From Rossellomorea aquimaris (lineage in GTDB: Bacteria > Bacillota > Bacilli > Bacillales > Fictibacillaceae), in contig JAIVLN010000005.1 in assembly GCA_020524245.1 (NCBI GenBank), positions 186,001 through 250,000 on the forward strand: a stretch of DNA of 64,000 nucleotides. The letters run 5' to 3'. The notes under the pieces were generated by a model. That model ran no database searches, was not told the origin of the DNA, and saw nothing but the letters and a program-made list of their open reading frames with translations. Of the stretch, positions 1-9,775 are shown piece after piece; positions within the stretch are counted from its first letter, which is position 1; the number at the start of each line of letters is the position of its first letter. A program made the position numbers and the translations under genes.

Positions 1-186
1 TCAAACAAAGTCTCGAAGATTTATGCTTCGGCATGTTTTAAAATGAAAGCTAAAAATTGAGGACAAACAGGGCCTCGAAATACAAGGCACGCATTGTAAT
101 GAACACTGCCTAATACCGTCGCGTTCTGTGACAACGGCAGTACTAGCACTTCCTGTGCGTAGGACCTGTTTACCAGAAATTTTCAG
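1..186. other. fabG downstream intergenic region
   Basis: No open reading frame is supported here. In B. subtilis acpP follows fabG, so an acpP start is expected just beyond the left edge, but it is not visible. A small hairpin, GCAC-TTCCT-GTGC, lies at 146-158, and a similar imperfect one lies near 119-132. Both resemble the TCCTGTG hairpins in the dispersed repeats at 45.3 and 49.15 kb. No clear rho-independent terminator follows fabG, which fits read-through into acpP. Confidence 0.5.
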
Positions 187-927
187 CTACATCACCATTC
201 CGCCGTCGACGTGGAGAGTCTGCCCCGTAATATAACTCGCCTCATCCCCCGCCAAGAACCTCACAGCTGCTGCGATATCTTCTGGACGACCGAGTCTTGA
301 GAGTGGAATTTGTTTGAGCATTTCATCTTTCACATCACCTTCGAGTGCGTCGGTCATATCGGTTTCGATAAATCCAGGCGCGACCGCGTTGACTGTGATA
401 CCTCGGCTGGATAGTTCTTTTGCTGTTGTTTTTGTCAATCCGATGACTCCGGCTTTGGCTGCAACATAATTCGCTTGTCCTGGGTTGCCGGATACACCGA
501 CGATGGAGGCGATGTTGATGATGCGTCCGGAGCGCTGTTTCATCATTTGACGGGTCACCGCTTTTGTGCAGTTGAAGACTCCTTTAAGATTCGTGTTGAT
601 GACAGCATCCCATTCTTCTTCTTTCATTCTCATCAACAGGTTATCACGTGTGATTCCTGCATTGTTGACCAGGATATCAAGTGACCCGAATGTGGAGATG
701 ACTTCTTTGATCATAGATGTTACGGAGTCCATGCTCGCTACATCGGATTGGATCGCGAAGGCGGTGCCACCGTTTTCTTGGATTTCTTCTACGACTTTAC
801 GGGCTTTTTCTTCACTTCCAGAATAGTTGACAGCAACGGAAGCTCCTTGTCGGGCAAGTTCTAATGCGATTGCTCGTCCGATTCCTCTAGAAGCACCGGT
901 TACTAACGCAGTTTTACCACTAAGCAT
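187..927 (-). CDS. fabG: 3-oxoacyl-[ACP] reductase FabG
   Basis: NADPH-dependent reductase that converts 3-oxoacyl-ACP to 3-hydroxyacyl-ACP in the type II fatty-acid elongation cycle in the cytoplasm. The 246-residue protein is full length for a short-chain dehydrogenase. It has the cofactor motif TGASRGIG (residues 10-17), NNAG (88-91) and the catalytic set Ser141, Tyr154, Lys158 (YVAAK). The start follows AAGGAGG, and the gene begins 4 bp after the fabD stop, so the two are cotranscribed in the FapR-controlled plsX-fabD-fabG unit. Confidence 0.97.
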   Translation of the reverse strand: MLSGKTALVTGASRGIGRAIALELARQGASVAVNYSGSEEKARKVVEEIQENGGTAFAIQSDVASMDSVTSMIKEVISTFGSLDILVNNAGITRDNLLMRMKEEEWDAVINTNLKGVFNCTKAVTRQMMKQRSGRIINIASIVGVSGNPGQANYVAAKAGVIGLTKTTAKELSSRGITVNAVAPGFIETDMTDALEGDVKDEMLKQIPLSRLGRPEDIAAAVRFLAGDEASYITGQTLHVDGGMVM

Positions 928-931
928 CGTT

Positions 932-1873
932 TCATACCTCCTTCAGTTTTTCCATCGCAGCAGTTAATGATTCAGAATCAGAAATGGCGATGGTCGTTGC
1001 ACGACGATGGATTTTCTTTACTAATCCAGATAGAACTTTACCTGGTCCGATTTCGACGAATGTATCTACTCCCTCGTCTAACAAAAACTGAATCGTTTCT
1101 TCCCAACGAACAGGAGAATATATTTGTTCGATCAATTTCTTCTTGATTTCAGAAGCGTCTGTTATTGCAGTTGCTGTAACATTCGCAACAACTGGGATGG
1201 CAGCGTCAGAAAACGTCAATTCATCGAGGACGTCTCCCATCTTGTCCGCAGCTGGCTTCATCAATTCAGAGTGGAATGGACCACTGACTTGAAGAGGGAT
1301 GATTCGCTTCGCACCTTCTTCTTTTGCAATGTCAGACGCCTTTTCTACTCCCTCTTTCGTACCAGAGATGACAATCTGTCCAGGACAATTCAAATTCGCT
1401 AATTGGACAGAATCTCCAGCTTCTGTCACACGGTTTGCGATGGTTTGAAGTGTATCTGCATCCATTCCTAGGATGGCTGCCATAGCCCCTTCCCCTGCAG
1501 GAACGGCTTCTTCCATGAACATGCCGCGCTTTCGTACAGCATAAACGGCATCTTCAAAAGAAAGTGCACCGGAAGCAACCAAAGCAGTGTACTCACCTAA
1601 ACTGTGTCCTGCTGTATAGTCTGGTTGAATTCCGTGTTCTTCCATCGCTTTCAAGATCGCTATGCTCGTAGTCAGTAGCGCTGGTTGTGTATTTTCCGTT
1701 CTTGTTAACGCATCTTCCGGACCGTTTTTGATGATATCGGATAGCTCGAATCCAAGTCTTTGGTCCGCTTGCTCAAACACTGCTTCAGAGCGTTCGTTTT
1801 CCTTTGCGATTTCTTGTCCCATCCCTACTTGCTGGGAGCCTTGTCCTGGAAATAAAAATGCTACTTTACCCAT
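932..1873 (-). CDS. fabD: Malonyl-CoA:ACP transacylase FabD
   Basis: Transfers malonyl from CoA to acyl carrier protein, supplying the extender unit for fatty-acid synthesis. The 313-residue protein shows the FPGQGSQ oxyanion loop near residues 8-14, the nucleophile Ser91 in GHSLGEY and the partner His201 in PFHSE. Its ATG directly abuts the plsX stop (TGAATG), which indicates translational coupling. FabD uses malonyl-CoA, the metabolite that FapR senses, so product and regulator sit in one operon. Confidence 0.97.
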   Translation of the reverse strand: MGKVAFLFPGQGSQQVGMGQEIAKENERSEAVFEQADQRLGFELSDIIKNGPEDALTRTENTQPALLTTSIAILKAMEEHGIQPDYTAGHSLGEYTALVASGALSFEDAVYAVRKRGMFMEEAVPAGEGAMAAILGMDADTLQTIANRVTEAGDSVQLANLNCPGQIVISGTKEGVEKASDIAKEEGAKRIIPLQVSGPFHSELMKPAADKMGDVLDELTFSDAAIPVVANVTATAITDASEIKKKLIEQIYSPVRWEETIQFLLDEGVDTFVEIGPGKVLSGLVKKIHRRATTIAISDSESLTAAMEKLKEV

Positions 1874-2875
1874 TCATTCCTCATTCCCTTCCAAACGAGA
1901 TGCCTTTTCTGTAATAATATCCACCATGTCATGTTCGACCATATGACGTGCTTGACGAATCGCGTTTAAAATCGCATTGGCATCCGAGGATCCATGTGCT
2001 TTTATGACAGGAGCTCTTAAGCCGAATAAAGCCGCTCCCCCATACTCGCTGTAATCCAGTTTTGCTTTCAGCGCCTTGAATTGTGGCTTCAAGACCGCAG
2101 CTGCCAATTTACTTTTCATTGAACTCATCAACTGTTCCTTCAACATTGAAAAGATCGACATTGCAGTTCCTTCAATTGTTTTCAAGACGAGGTTTCCAGA
2201 GAAACCGTCACAAACGACAACGTCCGCAATTCCATCAAGTAGGTCACGTGCTTCCACATTCCCGACAAAATGGATGTGCTCTGAGTCTTTCAACATCTGA
2301 TAGGTCTTCTTGGAAAGTTCGTTTCCTTTCCCTTCCTCAGTACCGACATTCAGCAAACCGACTCTCGGGCGTTCAATGTCTCTAACCTTTTGACTATAAA
2401 CCGTGCCCATCAAGGCGTATTGGAAAAGATGTTCTGCTTTTGCGTCCATATTTGAACCGACATCCAACAGTACAAAGCCTTTTCCGTCCAGCGTAGGTAA
2501 TGTCGGTGAAAGTGCTGGACGATCGATACCTTTGATCCGCCCTACGTGAAGAAGTCCGGTCGTCATCAGAGCGCCAGTGTTCCCAGCAGAAATACAAGCA
2601 TCCGCTCGTCCTTCCTTCACTTCGACAGCTGAAAGGACCATTGATGCATCCTTTTTCCTTCTTACAGCTCTGACCGGTTCGTCTTCACTAGAAATTTTTT
2701 CTGTTGTATGTAAAATGTTCAATCGATCGGAATCACTCAAGTATTTCTTGATTTCGTTTTCGTCACCGACCAATGTGATCTCTAAATCTTTATATTCTTT
2801 GATGGCTTCCATGGCACCCAGAACGACTTGCTCTGGTGCATGGTCACCTCCCATTGCATCAATGGCAATTCTCAT
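1874..2875 (-). CDS. plsX: Phosphate acyltransferase PlsX
   Basis: Makes acyl-phosphate from acyl-ACP, the acyl donor used by PlsY in the first step of phospholipid synthesis. It is a peripheral membrane enzyme. The 333-residue length is typical, and the N-terminal [11 protein letters not shown] motif is the family signature. The ATG follows AAAGGATCG and lies 8 bp after the fapR stop. The order fapR-plsX-fabD-fabG matches the known Bacillus operon. Confidence 0.97.
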   Translation of the reverse strand: MRIAIDAMGGDHAPEQVVLGAMEAIKEYKDLEITLVGDENEIKKYLSDSDRLNILHTTEKISSEDEPVRAVRRKKDASMVLSAVEVKEGRADACISAGNTGALMTTGLLHVGRIKGIDRPALSPTLPTLDGKGFVLLDVGSNMDAKAEHLFQYALMGTVYSQKVRDIERPRVGLLNVGTEEGKGNELSKKTYQMLKDSEHIHFVGNVEARDLLDGIADVVVCDGFSGNLVLKTIEGTAMSIFSMLKEQLMSSMKSKLAAAVLKPQFKALKAKLDYSEYGGAALFGLRAPVIKAHGSSDANAILNAIRQARHMVEHDMVDIITEKASRLEGNEE

Positions 2876-2883
2876 CGATCCTT

Positions 2884-3456
2884 TTACGTCCCTTCTGTTT
2901 GCCTTTTATTCGAACGGAACATTGTAAAAATGCCCTCGAAAACCAGTTCTTGTTCTACATAACTTTTCACTTCAACAATCGTTCGATCGGCCTGATGTTC
3001 TTGGACCACCGCTTTAGCAACTACACGCTCGCCAACCTTTACCTGTCTCGTAAAGCGTATATCCGATTTACTTGTGAGCGCAAGTTCATCGTTAATGATC
3101 GCAACAGCTAATGAATTGGCTTGTGCGAACAAATGATGACCCCTCGCGATATTATGCCTTGAGAATACATGCTCTTTTTTGATGTCGAGTATCGAGATAG
3201 CTGACTCATCCAGCTGCAAGTCGATGATTTCACCTATGACATCCTCAATGGAAAGAGCCTTGACTTCATCTAATTGTTGCTGAGCCACGTTCTTGATCCT
3301 TTCCCTCAACTCTGGAATCGAGAGTTCCAGCCGATCCAGACGAATGGTCTGAACGCTGACTTGGAATTGATTCGCCAAGTCTTCATCTGTAATGAAAGGG
3401 TTGATCAGAATGGTCTCTTTCAACACTTGTTGACGTTCCTTTTTATTACGCTTCAT
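2884..3456 (-). CDS. fapR: Fatty-acid biosynthesis repressor FapR
   Basis: Transcriptional repressor of fatty-acid and phospholipid genes, released from DNA by malonyl-CoA. At 190 residues it matches the family. An N-terminal helix-turn-helix (about residues 5-45, [20 protein letters not shown]) is followed by a hotdog-fold effector domain (about 85-185). It is first in its operon, and an operator-like sequence overlaps its own promoter, so autoregulation is expected as in B. subtilis. Confidence 0.95.
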   Translation of the reverse strand: MKRNKKERQQVLKETILINPFITDEDLANQFQVSVQTIRLDRLELSIPELRERIKNVAQQQLDEVKALSIEDVIGEIIDLQLDESAISILDIKKEHVFSRHNIARGHHLFAQANSLAVAIINDELALTSKSDIRFTRQVKVGERVVAKAVVQEHQADRTIVEVKSYVEQELVFEGIFTMFRSNKRQTEGT

Positions 3457-3479
3457 TACTTCACCATCTCTTACTCTTA

Positions 3480-3526
3480 TGAGTAGGTACTAAAAGTAGT
3501 ATATAATGATTAGTCCTTATTTTCAA
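3480..3526 (-). promoter_or_regulatory. fapR operon promoter with FapR operator
   Basis: On the minus strand a -35 TTGAAA (3521-3526) and a -10 TATACT (3498-3503) are separated by exactly 17 bp. Immediately downstream, TTTTAGTACCTACTC matches the core of the known FapR operator, which contains TTAGTACCTA. The operator overlaps the start-site region, consistent with repression by occlusion. The FapR assignment rests on similarity to the B. subtilis fapR promoter. Confidence 0.85.
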
Positions 3527-3537
3527 GGATAACAGGA

Positions 3538-5574
3538 CTAATCAAGTTCTTCCCAATGCTCGACTTGACTCATCAGCCAGGTGCGTAAAGAAGCATATAC
3601 ATCTTCATGCCAAAACTCCTCAGAATTGACCATCGTTGCTGCATCTTGTCTCGCAAATTCAAGGGCACGATAATCATGCACTAAGTCAGCTACCTTAAAT
3701 TCAGGGAGTCCGCTCTGCTTTTTGCCGAAAAAGTCTCCTGGACCACGAAGTTCAAGATCTCGTTGTGAAAGCTCGAAACCGTCATTCGTCTCAGTCATGA
3801 TTTGCATTCGTTCCTTACCTACGTCCGATTTTGGATCTGCGATCAGGATACAATAGGATTGTGCATCACCACGTCCGACACGTCCGCGCAATTGGTGAAG
3901 CTGTGCCAATCCGAAGCGCTCGGCGTCATAGACGACCATGACGGTAGCGTTCGGTACGTTTACTCCGACCTCAACGACAGTTGTTGATACGAGAACTTGG
4001 ACATCATTTTTACTGAACCTCGTCATCATCTCTTCTTTCTCATCGACAGACAGCCTTCCATGCATCAAACCGACATTGAAGTCCGTAAAATATTGTTGAA
4101 GCTGAGCGTGCACATCTACAGCATTTTGGAAATCCATCTTATCGGATTCCTCGATCAACGGACAGATGACATAGGCTTGCCTTCCATTTTCAAGTTCTTT
4201 TTGTATAAAAGTCAGCACCCGGTCCAACATGCCGTGCTTTGCCCAATAGGTTTCAATCGGCTTTCTACCAGCAGGCATCTCATCTATGGTCGACACATCC
4301 ATGTCACCAAATGCAGAAATGGCTAAGGTTCGAGGAATAGGTGTCGCGGTCATAAACAGGACATCAGGTGTAATGCCTTTTTCCCGTAACACTTTCCGTT
4401 GATTCACACCGAACCGATGCTGTTCATCGGTTATGACGAGACCGAGATTGTGGAATTGAACTTCCCCTTGAATTAGAGCATGTGTACCGACCAGGAAGTC
4501 AACTTCCCCTTCCTTCACCCGGTTCAAAATTTCTGCTCGTTGCTTCCCTTTGATAGAACTCGTCAACAGCTCCACTTTGATATCCATCTCTTTAAAAAGA
4601 TCGTTCAAAGATTCATAGTGCTGCTCTGCTAGTATTTCTGTCGGTACCATCAAGGCTGCTTGCATTCCTGCCGTAGCCAATGCGTACATACTGATGGCGG
4701 CAACGATCGTCTTCCCTGAACCAACATCACCTTGAAGTAACCGGTTCATGCGGTATGGAGAGCTCAAATCTTTGAGAATCTCATCTGTTACACGTTGTTG
4801 TGCTCCGGTCAACGGGAAAGGCAACGATTGGATGAACGCTTGCAGTTTGTCCTTGTCAAATGCTCTCGCTTTCCCATCGGTCTTTTCCTTTTCTTGTTTG
4901 CGCCACCATTGCATCTTCAATTGGAAAAGCAACAGCTCCTCATACACGAAGTATCTTCTCGCATGTTTCAGATGATCATGGCTCTCCGGTACATGCATCC
5001 ATTGAACCGCTTGTCTGCGATCAATCAACTTATATTGCTGTCGCTTCTCTTCTGGTAATATGTCCTCAATGTAACGGACATATTGATTAAGAGTTTGATG
5101 GACGACATTTTTCACTCGTTTAACCGTCCAATCCCCCTTCACGGAGTATACAGGTTCTATTTTTTCATCTTGATCCTGGTGACCGAATGTAACATGCTGG
5201 CCGGTAATCGTCAGTCGATGTTGATCCCATTTTCCCGTGATCGTCACAGGTTGTCCAATTGAGAAATTCTTTTTTAAAAATGCTCGGTTGAAAAAGACCG
5301 CTGTTACAAGGTACTTGCCTACAAGGACTTTGACGGTCAATCTTGATTTCTTCCGGCCATAATAGCGTAAAGAAGGTTCGCTATGAACCTTCCCCTCTAC
5401 AGTCGCTTTTTCATCATGCTTAAGTTCTGTCAAATCCTTTACTTGAAAATCCTCATAACGATAAGGAAAATAAAGGAGCAAATCTTCGATTGTATAAATG
5501 TTCAAATCAGCAAGCTCTTCAGCGCGAGCTTCACCGATTCCTTTCACTTGGATAACTGGTTGTTTCAAATCCAT
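3538..5574 (-). CDS. recG: ATP-dependent DNA helicase RecG
   Basis: Branch-migration helicase acting on stalled replication forks and Holliday junctions. The 678 residues comprise an N-terminal wedge/OB domain (about 1-240) and two helicase domains. Walker A is GDVGSGKT (282-289), followed by the DEQHRFG box and the TATPIPRT motif. The ATG overlaps the sdaAA stop by one base (TAATG). The fapR promoter lies 12 bp upstream of position 3538, that is after the recG stop, so the fapR operon has its own start. Confidence 0.97.
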   Translation of the reverse strand: MDLKQPVIQVKGIGEARAEELADLNIYTIEDLLLYFPYRYEDFQVKDLTELKHDEKATVEGKVHSEPSLRYYGRKKSRLTVKVLVGKYLVTAVFFNRAFLKKNFSIGQPVTITGKWDQHRLTITGQHVTFGHQDQDEKIEPVYSVKGDWTVKRVKNVVHQTLNQYVRYIEDILPEEKRQQYKLIDRRQAVQWMHVPESHDHLKHARRYFVYEELLLFQLKMQWWRKQEKEKTDGKARAFDKDKLQAFIQSLPFPLTGAQQRVTDEILKDLSSPYRMNRLLQGDVGSGKTIVAAISMYALATAGMQAALMVPTEILAEQHYESLNDLFKEMDIKVELLTSSIKGKQRAEILNRVKEGEVDFLVGTHALIQGEVQFHNLGLVITDEQHRFGVNQRKVLREKGITPDVLFMTATPIPRTLAISAFGDMDVSTIDEMPAGRKPIETYWAKHGMLDRVLTFIQKELENGRQAYVICPLIEESDKMDFQNAVDVHAQLQQYFTDFNVGLMHGRLSVDEKEEMMTRFSKNDVQVLVSTTVVEVGVNVPNATVMVVYDAERFGLAQLHQLRGRVGRGDAQSYCILIADPKSDVGKERMQIMTETNDGFELSQRDLELRGPGDFFGKKQSGLPEFKVADLVHDYRALEFARQDAATMVNSEEFWHEDVYASLRTWLMSQVEHWEELD

Positions 5575-6464
5575 TATTTCTTGTTTAACGGAACTCCATA
5601 AATTTTCGCTTCAAGCGCTCTACCTGTAGGAGTCGCCGCTAATCCTCCTTGTGCAGTTTCCTTCAATGCTGTCGGCATGGATTCGCCGATTTTATACATT
5701 GCATCAATGACTTCATCACATGGAATCCGGCTCGTTATGCCTGCTAAAGCCATATCTGCAGCTGTGATGGCGATACTTGCGCCGATTGCATTTCGTTTTA
5801 CGCATGGAACTTCCACTAGCCCAGCGACAGGGTCGCAAACAAGCCCTAACATATTCTTCAACGCAATTGCCATGGCTTGGGCAGATTGCTCAGGGGAGCC
5901 TCCTGCAAGTTCTACGATAGCAGCAGCTGCCATTCCAGTCGCTGATCCGACTTCAGCTTGACAGCCCCCAGCAGCACCAGATATGGATGCGTTATTCGCC
6001 ACGACAAAACCGAATGCGCCAGAAGTGAACAAATATCTGACCATCTGTTCTCGAGTCGGGTTCAGTTTATCTCGTAACGCAAACAAGGTACCTGGAACGA
6101 CGCCTGCAGAACCGGCGGTCGGCGTTGCACAAATCGTTCCCATCGCAGCATTCACTTCATTCGTCGCAACTGCTTTACTGACTGCATCCAAAACCGTTGT
6201 TCCAGCGAGGCTTTTTCCACTCTCGATATATTTTTGCAAAAGGACAGCATCCCCACCGGTGAGACCTGAATGTGATTTCACGCCTTCCTTGATGCCTTTT
6301 TCAACCGCTTGTTCCATGACATCAAGATTCTTTTCCATTAGATCCATCACAGTTTCTCGATCTCGTCCGGTCACGTCCATTTCTTGCTCAATCATCACTT
6401 CAGAAATCGGAATCTTCTTCGAAACCGCACGTTCGACCAATTCACTGACATTTCGGAACATCAT
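5574..6464 (-). CDS. sdaAA: L-serine dehydratase, alpha subunit
   Basis: Iron-sulfur subunit of L-serine ammonia-lyase, which deaminates serine to pyruvate. Conserved cysteine motifs CATPTAGSAG, GGCQAEVGSATG and CDPVAGLVEVPC are the expected [4Fe-4S] and substrate-loop regions. I chose the ATG at 6464 because GGGTGG lies 8 nt upstream; an in-frame GTG at 6476 sits on top of that ribosome site. This gives 296 residues. It follows sdaAB by about 20 bp, and both subunits are needed for activity. Confidence 0.94.
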   Translation of the reverse strand: MMFRNVSELVERAVSKKIPISEVMIEQEMDVTGRDRETVMDLMEKNLDVMEQAVEKGIKEGVKSHSGLTGGDAVLLQKYIESGKSLAGTTVLDAVSKAVATNEVNAAMGTICATPTAGSAGVVPGTLFALRDKLNPTREQMVRYLFTSGAFGFVVANNASISGAAGGCQAEVGSATGMAAAAIVELAGGSPEQSAQAMAIALKNMLGLVCDPVAGLVEVPCVKRNAIGASIAITAADMALAGITSRIPCDEVIDAMYKIGESMPTALKETAQGGLAATPTGRALEAKIYGVPLNKK

Positions 6465-6484
6465 ATCGATAACCACCCTTCTAA

Positions 6485-7147
6485 TTATTCATGAATTCGA
6501 GTTGCCTTGATGATGTGAGGCAGCTTTTCAATTTCTTCTAGGACGGAATCTTCTAAGTTTTGATCAACCTCAATGGTCATCAATGCTTCACTACCGACTT
6601 CCTTCCTGCTGACCTCCATATGTCCGATGTTGATTTCGAGTTTGGCAAGAAGATTTGCAACACCTGCAATTGCCCCATATCGGTCGTTATGGACGACGAG
6701 CAGAGCTGGATGATTACCCGATAAACGAAGTTCAAAACCGTTCAACTCAATGATTTCAATCTTTCCACCACCGATTGAAATACCCACGATTTCCAACTCG
6801 CCTTGCTCATCCCCCATCCGTATTCGAGCTGTATTGGGATGGTCGGTCAAAGCATCTTCTTCCGTCATTTTCACTTTGATCTTTTCTTTCTTTGCGATTT
6901 TCAAAGATTCACTGATCCGTTCATCAAACGTATCAAAGTCTAGAATCCCACCAACGATAGCTACATCGGTTCCATGCCCTCTATAGGTCCTTGCAAAAGA
7001 ACCATAAAAGGATATATGTACCCAGTCCGGTTTACGTCCGAATAATGAACGTGCTACTCGTCCGATGCGGGCTGCACCGGCTGTATGTGAACTGGATGGA
7101 CCAATCATAATCGGTCCGATGATATCAAAAACGCTTTTAAACTTCAT
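6485..7147 (-). CDS. sdaAB: L-serine dehydratase, beta subunit
   Basis: Partner of SdaAA in the two-subunit (Bacillus/Clostridium type) serine dehydratase. The N-terminal half has the family motif GPIMIGPSSSHTAGA (about residues 11-25). The C-terminal third (about 145-215) looks like an ACT domain, usually an amino-acid sensor. At 220 residues it is full length. The ATG follows GGAGG. A 117-bp gap separates it from fakA upstream, so it may have its own promoter, but I could not define one. Confidence 0.94.
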   Translation of the reverse strand: MKFKSVFDIIGPIMIGPSSSHTAGAARIGRVARSLFGRKPDWVHISFYGSFARTYRGHGTDVAIVGGILDFDTFDERISESLKIAKKEKIKVKMTEEDALTDHPNTARIRMGDEQGELEIVGISIGGGKIEIIELNGFELRLSGNHPALLVVHNDRYGAIAGVANLLAKLEINIGHMEVSRKEVGSEALMTIEVDQNLEDSVLEEIEKLPHIIKATRIHE

Positions 7148-7210
7148 CCTACATTCCTCCAGGATAAGCGGTTTTTTGGAACTATGATGATAAAACTCCC
7201 CTGATATAGA

Positions 7211-7255
7211 ATATTCCTACCCGATCGGTCTTCAGAAAGATCATGGTAGGAATAT
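7211..7255. repeat. Inverted repeat between fakA and sdaAB
   Basis: Perfect 11-bp arms ATATTCCTACC (7211-7221) and GGTAGGAATAT (7245-7255) enclose 23 bases that can themselves pair (GATC/GATC). No T-run follows on the minus strand, so it is a poor rho-independent terminator for fakA. It could be a processing site, a weak terminator or an operator for sdaAB. Confidence 0.7.
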
Positions 7256-7264
7256 GTTTAGGGT

Positions 7265-8935
7265 TTATTCAACAGAAATGATATAGGAATAGATTGGTTG
7301 TTGACCCGGATGAATTTCAACTTCCGCATCTGGGTAGTGTTCTGTAATCCAATCTTCTAGCGTCTCGGCCTCTTCCTGATCGGCATCTTCTCCATAAATG
7401 ATCGTCACGATTTCATCATCTTCATCGATCATTTCCGACAAGAGGGCTTCCACCGCTTCTTTTTGGGATTTCATCGATGTAACGATTTTCCCATCGAATA
7501 TTCCCATGAAGTCGTCCTTCTTGATTTCCACTCCATCAATCGAAGTGTCTCTTACTGCGAAAGTAATTTGACCAGATTTCACATGTCCAACCGCTTCAGT
7601 CATGCTCTCTTGATTCTCTTCAAGAGATGCGCTTGGATTAAAAGCCAGTAGAGCTGAAATACCTTGTGGAACGGTTTTCGTCTTTACGACTGCAACTTCT
7701 TCATCTACAACAGAAGCTGCTTGTTCAGCTGCCATGACGATGTTGCCGTTGTTTGGCAGGATAATCAGCTTTTCAGCATGCGCTTCTTCGATGGCTTTCA
7801 CGATGTCTTCCGTACTTGGATTCATCGTTTGACCTCCTGCAATCACGACAGTGGCACCTAGGCTCTTGAATAATTCTTCAATGCCAGCTCCCATTGACAC
7901 CGTAATAATGCCGAAAGGTTTTTTCTTTTCTGGGACTTTCGCTTTCGGTTCGTTATTTTCACTTTCTAAAATTGCCGTGTGCTGCTCGCGCATGTTTTCA
8001 ATCTTGATATTGATCAGATCTCCATACGATTGCGCAAGAGACAGCATATCTCCCGGCTTTTCCGTATGTATATGAACTTTGACAAGTTCCTCATCCGAAA
8101 CGACGAGCAATGAATCACCATGTTCATTCAGCTCGTTACGGAAATCATCTTCAGAGAACGGGTTTTGTTCCGTTTTCTCTTTCTTGAACTTGACCATGAA
8201 CTCCGTGCAATATCCAAAATGGATATCTTCCGTTTTCATGTGCATTTGAGCTTTATGGTGTTCCGCACTTACCAATTCATCCATAGAAGGTCCAGAAATG
8301 CTTACTTCTGGCAACTCTTTTCCTTCAAGCACAGATAAAAACCCTTCATAGATCGTGACGAGTCCTTGCCCGCCTGAATCAACGACCCCGACTTCCTTTA
8401 ATACCGGTAACAGATCCGGTGTACGGTCGAGTGATTCTTTCGCTTCCTTCAATGTCTGCTCCATCAAGGAAACTAGATCATCCGTTTTACGGGCTGCCTT
8501 GGATGCTTTCTTCGCTGCATCCTTTGCAACTGTCAGGATTGTCCCTTCTACAGGTTTCATGACTGCTTTGTATGCCGTTTCCACACCAGCTTCCAATGCT
8601 TCCGCAAAAAGCTTTGCATCCACTTCTTTTTTCCCTGCAAGTGCTTTAGAGAACCCTCGGAAAAGCTGGGAAAGAATTACACCAGAATTTCCTCGCGCCC
8701 CCATCAAAAGACCTTTAGAGAATGTAGACGCAATCAAGCCTGCATCGTCCGAGTCAAGACCTTTCACTTCTTTCACACCAGAAGTGATGGTCAAATTCAT
8801 ATTGGTTCCTGTATCTCCATCCGGAACCGGGAATACATTCAGGGCGTCGACCATCTTCACATTCTTGTTCAGGTTGTCCGCCCCATAGATAAACATCTGG
8901 GAAAGCTTTTTCCCGCCTAACTTCTTCTCTGTCAC
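7265..8935 (-). CDS. fakA: Fatty acid kinase FakA (YloV, DAK2 domain)
   Basis: Phosphorylates fatty acids carried by FakB (DegV-family) proteins, so that exogenous fatty acids enter phospholipid synthesis. The 556 residues comprise an N-terminal DhaL/DAK2 kinase domain with the nucleotide loop PVPDGDTGTNM (36-46), a middle domain and a DegV-like C-terminal domain. The start is GTG with GAGGAGG upstream. It lies 16 bp after the Asp23-like gene, as yloU-yloV in B. subtilis. No FakB gene is in the window. Confidence 0.93.
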   Translation of the reverse strand: MTEKKLGGKKLSQMFIYGADNLNKNVKMVDALNVFPVPDGDTGTNMNLTITSGVKEVKGLDSDDAGLIASTFSKGLLMGARGNSGVILSQLFRGFSKALAGKKEVDAKLFAEALEAGVETAYKAVMKPVEGTILTVAKDAAKKASKAARKTDDLVSLMEQTLKEAKESLDRTPDLLPVLKEVGVVDSGGQGLVTIYEGFLSVLEGKELPEVSISGPSMDELVSAEHHKAQMHMKTEDIHFGYCTEFMVKFKKEKTEQNPFSEDDFRNELNEHGDSLLVVSDEELVKVHIHTEKPGDMLSLAQSYGDLINIKIENMREQHTAILESENNEPKAKVPEKKKPFGIITVSMGAGIEELFKSLGATVVIAGGQTMNPSTEDIVKAIEEAHAEKLIILPNNGNIVMAAEQAASVVDEEVAVVKTKTVPQGISALLAFNPSASLEENQESMTEAVGHVKSGQITFAVRDTSIDGVEIKKDDFMGIFDGKIVTSMKSQKEAVEALLSEMIDEDDEIVTIIYGEDADQEEAETLEDWITEHYPDAEVEIHPGQQPIYSYIISVE

Positions 8936-8951
8936 GAATTCTTCCTCCTCG

Positions 8952-9314
8952 TTACGGGTTCGTCACCCTCACGCCTTGAACAAAGATATTGACGGAATCA
9001 ACTGATAATCCGAGCATTTGATCAAGCGTATACTTCACTTTTGTTTGAACATTGTGAGCTACTTCAGAAATTTTCGTTCCATAGCTGACGATGATATACA
9101 TGTCTATGTGTACTTCATCCTCTTCTTGGCGTACGACGATTCCACGGCTGAAATTGTCACGTCCTAGAAGCTCTGTAATGCCATCTTTAATTTGCTTTTG
9201 CGATGCCATTCCGATAATACCATAACAATCGATTGCGGCTCCACCTGCAATCGTAGCGATCACATCGTTAGAGATATCAATTTCTCCATACTTAGTTTTC
9301 ATTTCTATAGACAT
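8952..9314 (-). CDS. yloU: Asp23/Gls24 family protein (YloU)
   Basis: Small Asp23-family protein; the molecular role of YloU is not established, and relatives are envelope-stress or membrane-associated. The ATG at 9314 has GGGAGG close upstream and gives 120 residues; an upstream in-frame start at 9356 would add a 14-residue tail with no ribosome site. The protein has no signal peptide. It is paired with fakA and divergent from rpmB, as in B. subtilis. Confidence 0.9.
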   Translation of the reverse strand: MSIEMKTKYGEIDISNDVIATIAGGAAIDCYGIIGMASQKQIKDGITELLGRDNFSRGIVVRQEEDEVHIDMYIIVSYGTKISEVAHNVQTKVKYTLDQMLGLSVDSVNIFVQGVRVTNP

Positions 9315-9438
9315 GTAGAATCCTCCCTTGGATTTAATACCTATGACTAGTGTCATTTTACTATAATATCTTACATTTTAAAAGAAAATATCAATAAACG
9401 CCAATATCATGTCAAGTAAATAAACTTGATATTGCTTG

Positions 9439-9467
9439 TTGCAATCTAAGAACACTCGTGCTACTAT
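9439..9467 (+). promoter_or_regulatory. rpmB promoter
   Basis: A -35 TTGCAA (9439-9444) and a -10 TACTAT (9462-9467) are separated by 17 bp, with TG at 9459-9460 giving an extended -10. The predicted leader is about 65 nt and ends in AAAGGAGGT before the rpmB ATG. I see no obvious autoregulatory structure in the leader. Confidence 0.7.
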
Positions 9468-9538
9468 AGTGTAGTGTTTTCGTATAAACTATAAACTGCA
9501 TTATTTCTCTTATTTGCAATAAAGGAGGTACAATCATA

Positions 9539-9727
9539 ATGGCTAGAAAATGTGTTGTTACTGGTAAGAAAACAAGCTTTGGAAACAAGCGTTCACACGC
9601 ATTGAACACTACAAAACGTAAATGGGGAGCGAACGTTCAGAAGGTTCGTATTCTTGTTGACGGTAAGCCGAAGCGCGTATACGTTTCTGCTCGTGCCTTG
9701 AAATCAGGTAAAGTAGAGCGCGTTTAA
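9539..9727 (+). CDS. rpmB: 50S ribosomal protein L28
   Basis: Component of the large ribosomal subunit. The 62-residue protein begins [16 protein letters not shown] and ends [14 protein letters not shown], which is full length and highly conserved. It stands alone on the plus strand between yloU and spoVM, both minus, which is the B. subtilis arrangement. It has a strong ribosome site, its own promoter and a strong terminator. Only one of the usual zinc cysteines (Cys5) is present, as in the zinc-free form. Confidence 0.97.
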   Translation: MARKCVVTGKKTSFGNKRSHALNTTKRKWGANVQKVRILVDGKPKRVYVSARALKSGKVERV

Positions 9728-9740
9728 TTGCATGAAAAGA

Positions 9741-9768
9741 AAATGAACCCAAGATCGGGTTCATTTTT
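9741..9768 (+). terminator. rpmB terminator
   Basis: A perfect 10-bp stem AAATGAACCC / GGGTTCATTT (9741-9750, 9757-9766) with a 6-base loop is followed by a T-run. It begins 13 bp after the rpmB stop. Confidence 0.9.
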
Positions 9769-9775
9769 AATTTGT

